Assembly (NCBI GenBank): GCA_031296915.1
Contig: JAVDPC010000001.1
Location: forward strand, 248,001 to 312,000
Direction of reading: 5' to 3'
DNA from: Cerasicoccus frondis
Lineage (GTDB): Bacteria; Verrucomicrobiota; Verrucomicrobiia; Opitutales; Cerasicoccaceae
DNA: 64,000 nt
Part shown: piece by piece, positions 63,852-64,000 of the stretch
Numbering within the stretch: position 1 is the first letter of the stretch
How the letters are laid out: each line of letters opens with the position of its first letter
Notes under the pieces: model-generated
The model's database searches: none
Seen by the model: the letters and a program-made list of their open reading frames with translations, nothing else
Told to the model about the DNA's origin: nothing
Made by a program: the position numbers and the translations under genes

Positions 63852-64000
63852 ATGAACTTACGTTGCGATCACGATCTTACGCTCCCCTTATGGGGACCGT
63901 ATTCTAAAGAGTATTTTGGCGTCAGTGATATCGCCGACCAGCAGTTGGGCATGCGATTCGATCTGTCTTTTGTTCCGGGCCGTTTCCGGGGTGAGTTTTT
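63852..64000 (+). CDS. N-terminal part of an unidentified protein, cut by window edge
   Basis: The frame opens at ATG 63852 and stays open to the end (49 codons): it includes LPLWGPYSKEYFGVSDIAD and GMRFDLSFVPGRFRGEF. I recall similar LPLWGPY...GVRFDLS starts in uncharacterised proteins of carbohydrate loci in Verrucomicrobia, but cannot name the family. It has no signal peptide. It is divergent from the dehydrogenase set. Confidence 0.55.
   Translation, partial: MNLRCDHDLTLPLWGPYSKEYFGVSDIADQQLGMRFDLSFVPGRFRGEF

Overview
This window looks like part of the chromosome of a marine, polysaccharide-degrading Verrucomicrobiota, probably from the Opitutales/Puniceicoccales side (Coraliomargarita- or Lentimonas-like). 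The reasons are PEP-CTERM proteins, LacI regulators with the recurring 'Y(R/Q)xDxR/H' hinge, an H-X9-DG type pseudopilin, a protein resembling Verru_Chthon cassette protein A, a GH/SSS-symporter mix, and the general lack of strong Shine-Dalgarno sequences. The taxonomic call is inference from gene content; no rRNA or tRNA gene was recognised.

Region A (1-27971) is a carbohydrate-utilisation region. It holds a FAD-dependent oxidoreductase (cut by the window edge), two PEP-CTERM proteins, a GH78-like alpha-L-rhamnosidase, two clan GH-A type secreted hydrolases, a GH38 alpha-mannosidase, a GH130 protein, a sodium:solute symporter, a vWA protein, a pseudopilin, a PilX/Verru_Chthon_A-like protein with a secreted partner, and a 581-residue protein of unknown function. 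It is dense in local regulators: two LacI, one GntR-LacI (AraR-like) and one AraC protein. A 14-bp inverted repeat, CGTTA-N4-TAACG, occurs in four intergenic regions: upstream of the GH78-like gene, between the second LacI gene and a GH gene, upstream of the GH130 gene, and upstream of the pilin-like gene. It looks like a local regulon, most simply of the LacI protein at 15692-16708. The AraR-like regulator has its own pair of 18-bp near-palindromes facing the GH38 operon.

Region B (28000-53800) is an accessory island broken up by insertion sequences. An N-terminally truncated IS630 transposase has cut a gene. Three copies of one integrase-core IS (1413, 1413 and 1410 bp) lie in the same orientation, with a 250-bp fourth fragment and an older decayed relative. 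Between them, almost all on the minus strand, are envelope or secreted proteins: a 2881-residue protein that looks like two RHS/YD-repeat proteins joined head to tail, a lipoprotein, a gene truncated by an IS, a zinc metalloprotease translationally coupled to a DUF1353 protein, and a three-gene operon of unrecognised secreted proteins. The last protein of that operon ends in a possible NlpC/P60-like cysteine peptidase domain. This operon is the best candidate here for an undescribed system.

Region C (53800-59150) is a mobilisation remnant with visibly higher G+C: a MobF (TraA-like) relaxase-helicase, a divergent small XRE regulator, a possible 51-residue membrane protein and an HTH protein resembling recombinase C-termini. 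No type IV secretion or replication genes are seen.

Region D (59150-64000) returns to carbohydrate metabolism: a minus-strand four-gene set (D-2-hydroxyacid dehydrogenase, secreted beta-sandwich-like protein, secreted alpha/alpha-toroid-like protein, LacI regulator) divergent from a partial gene at the right edge.
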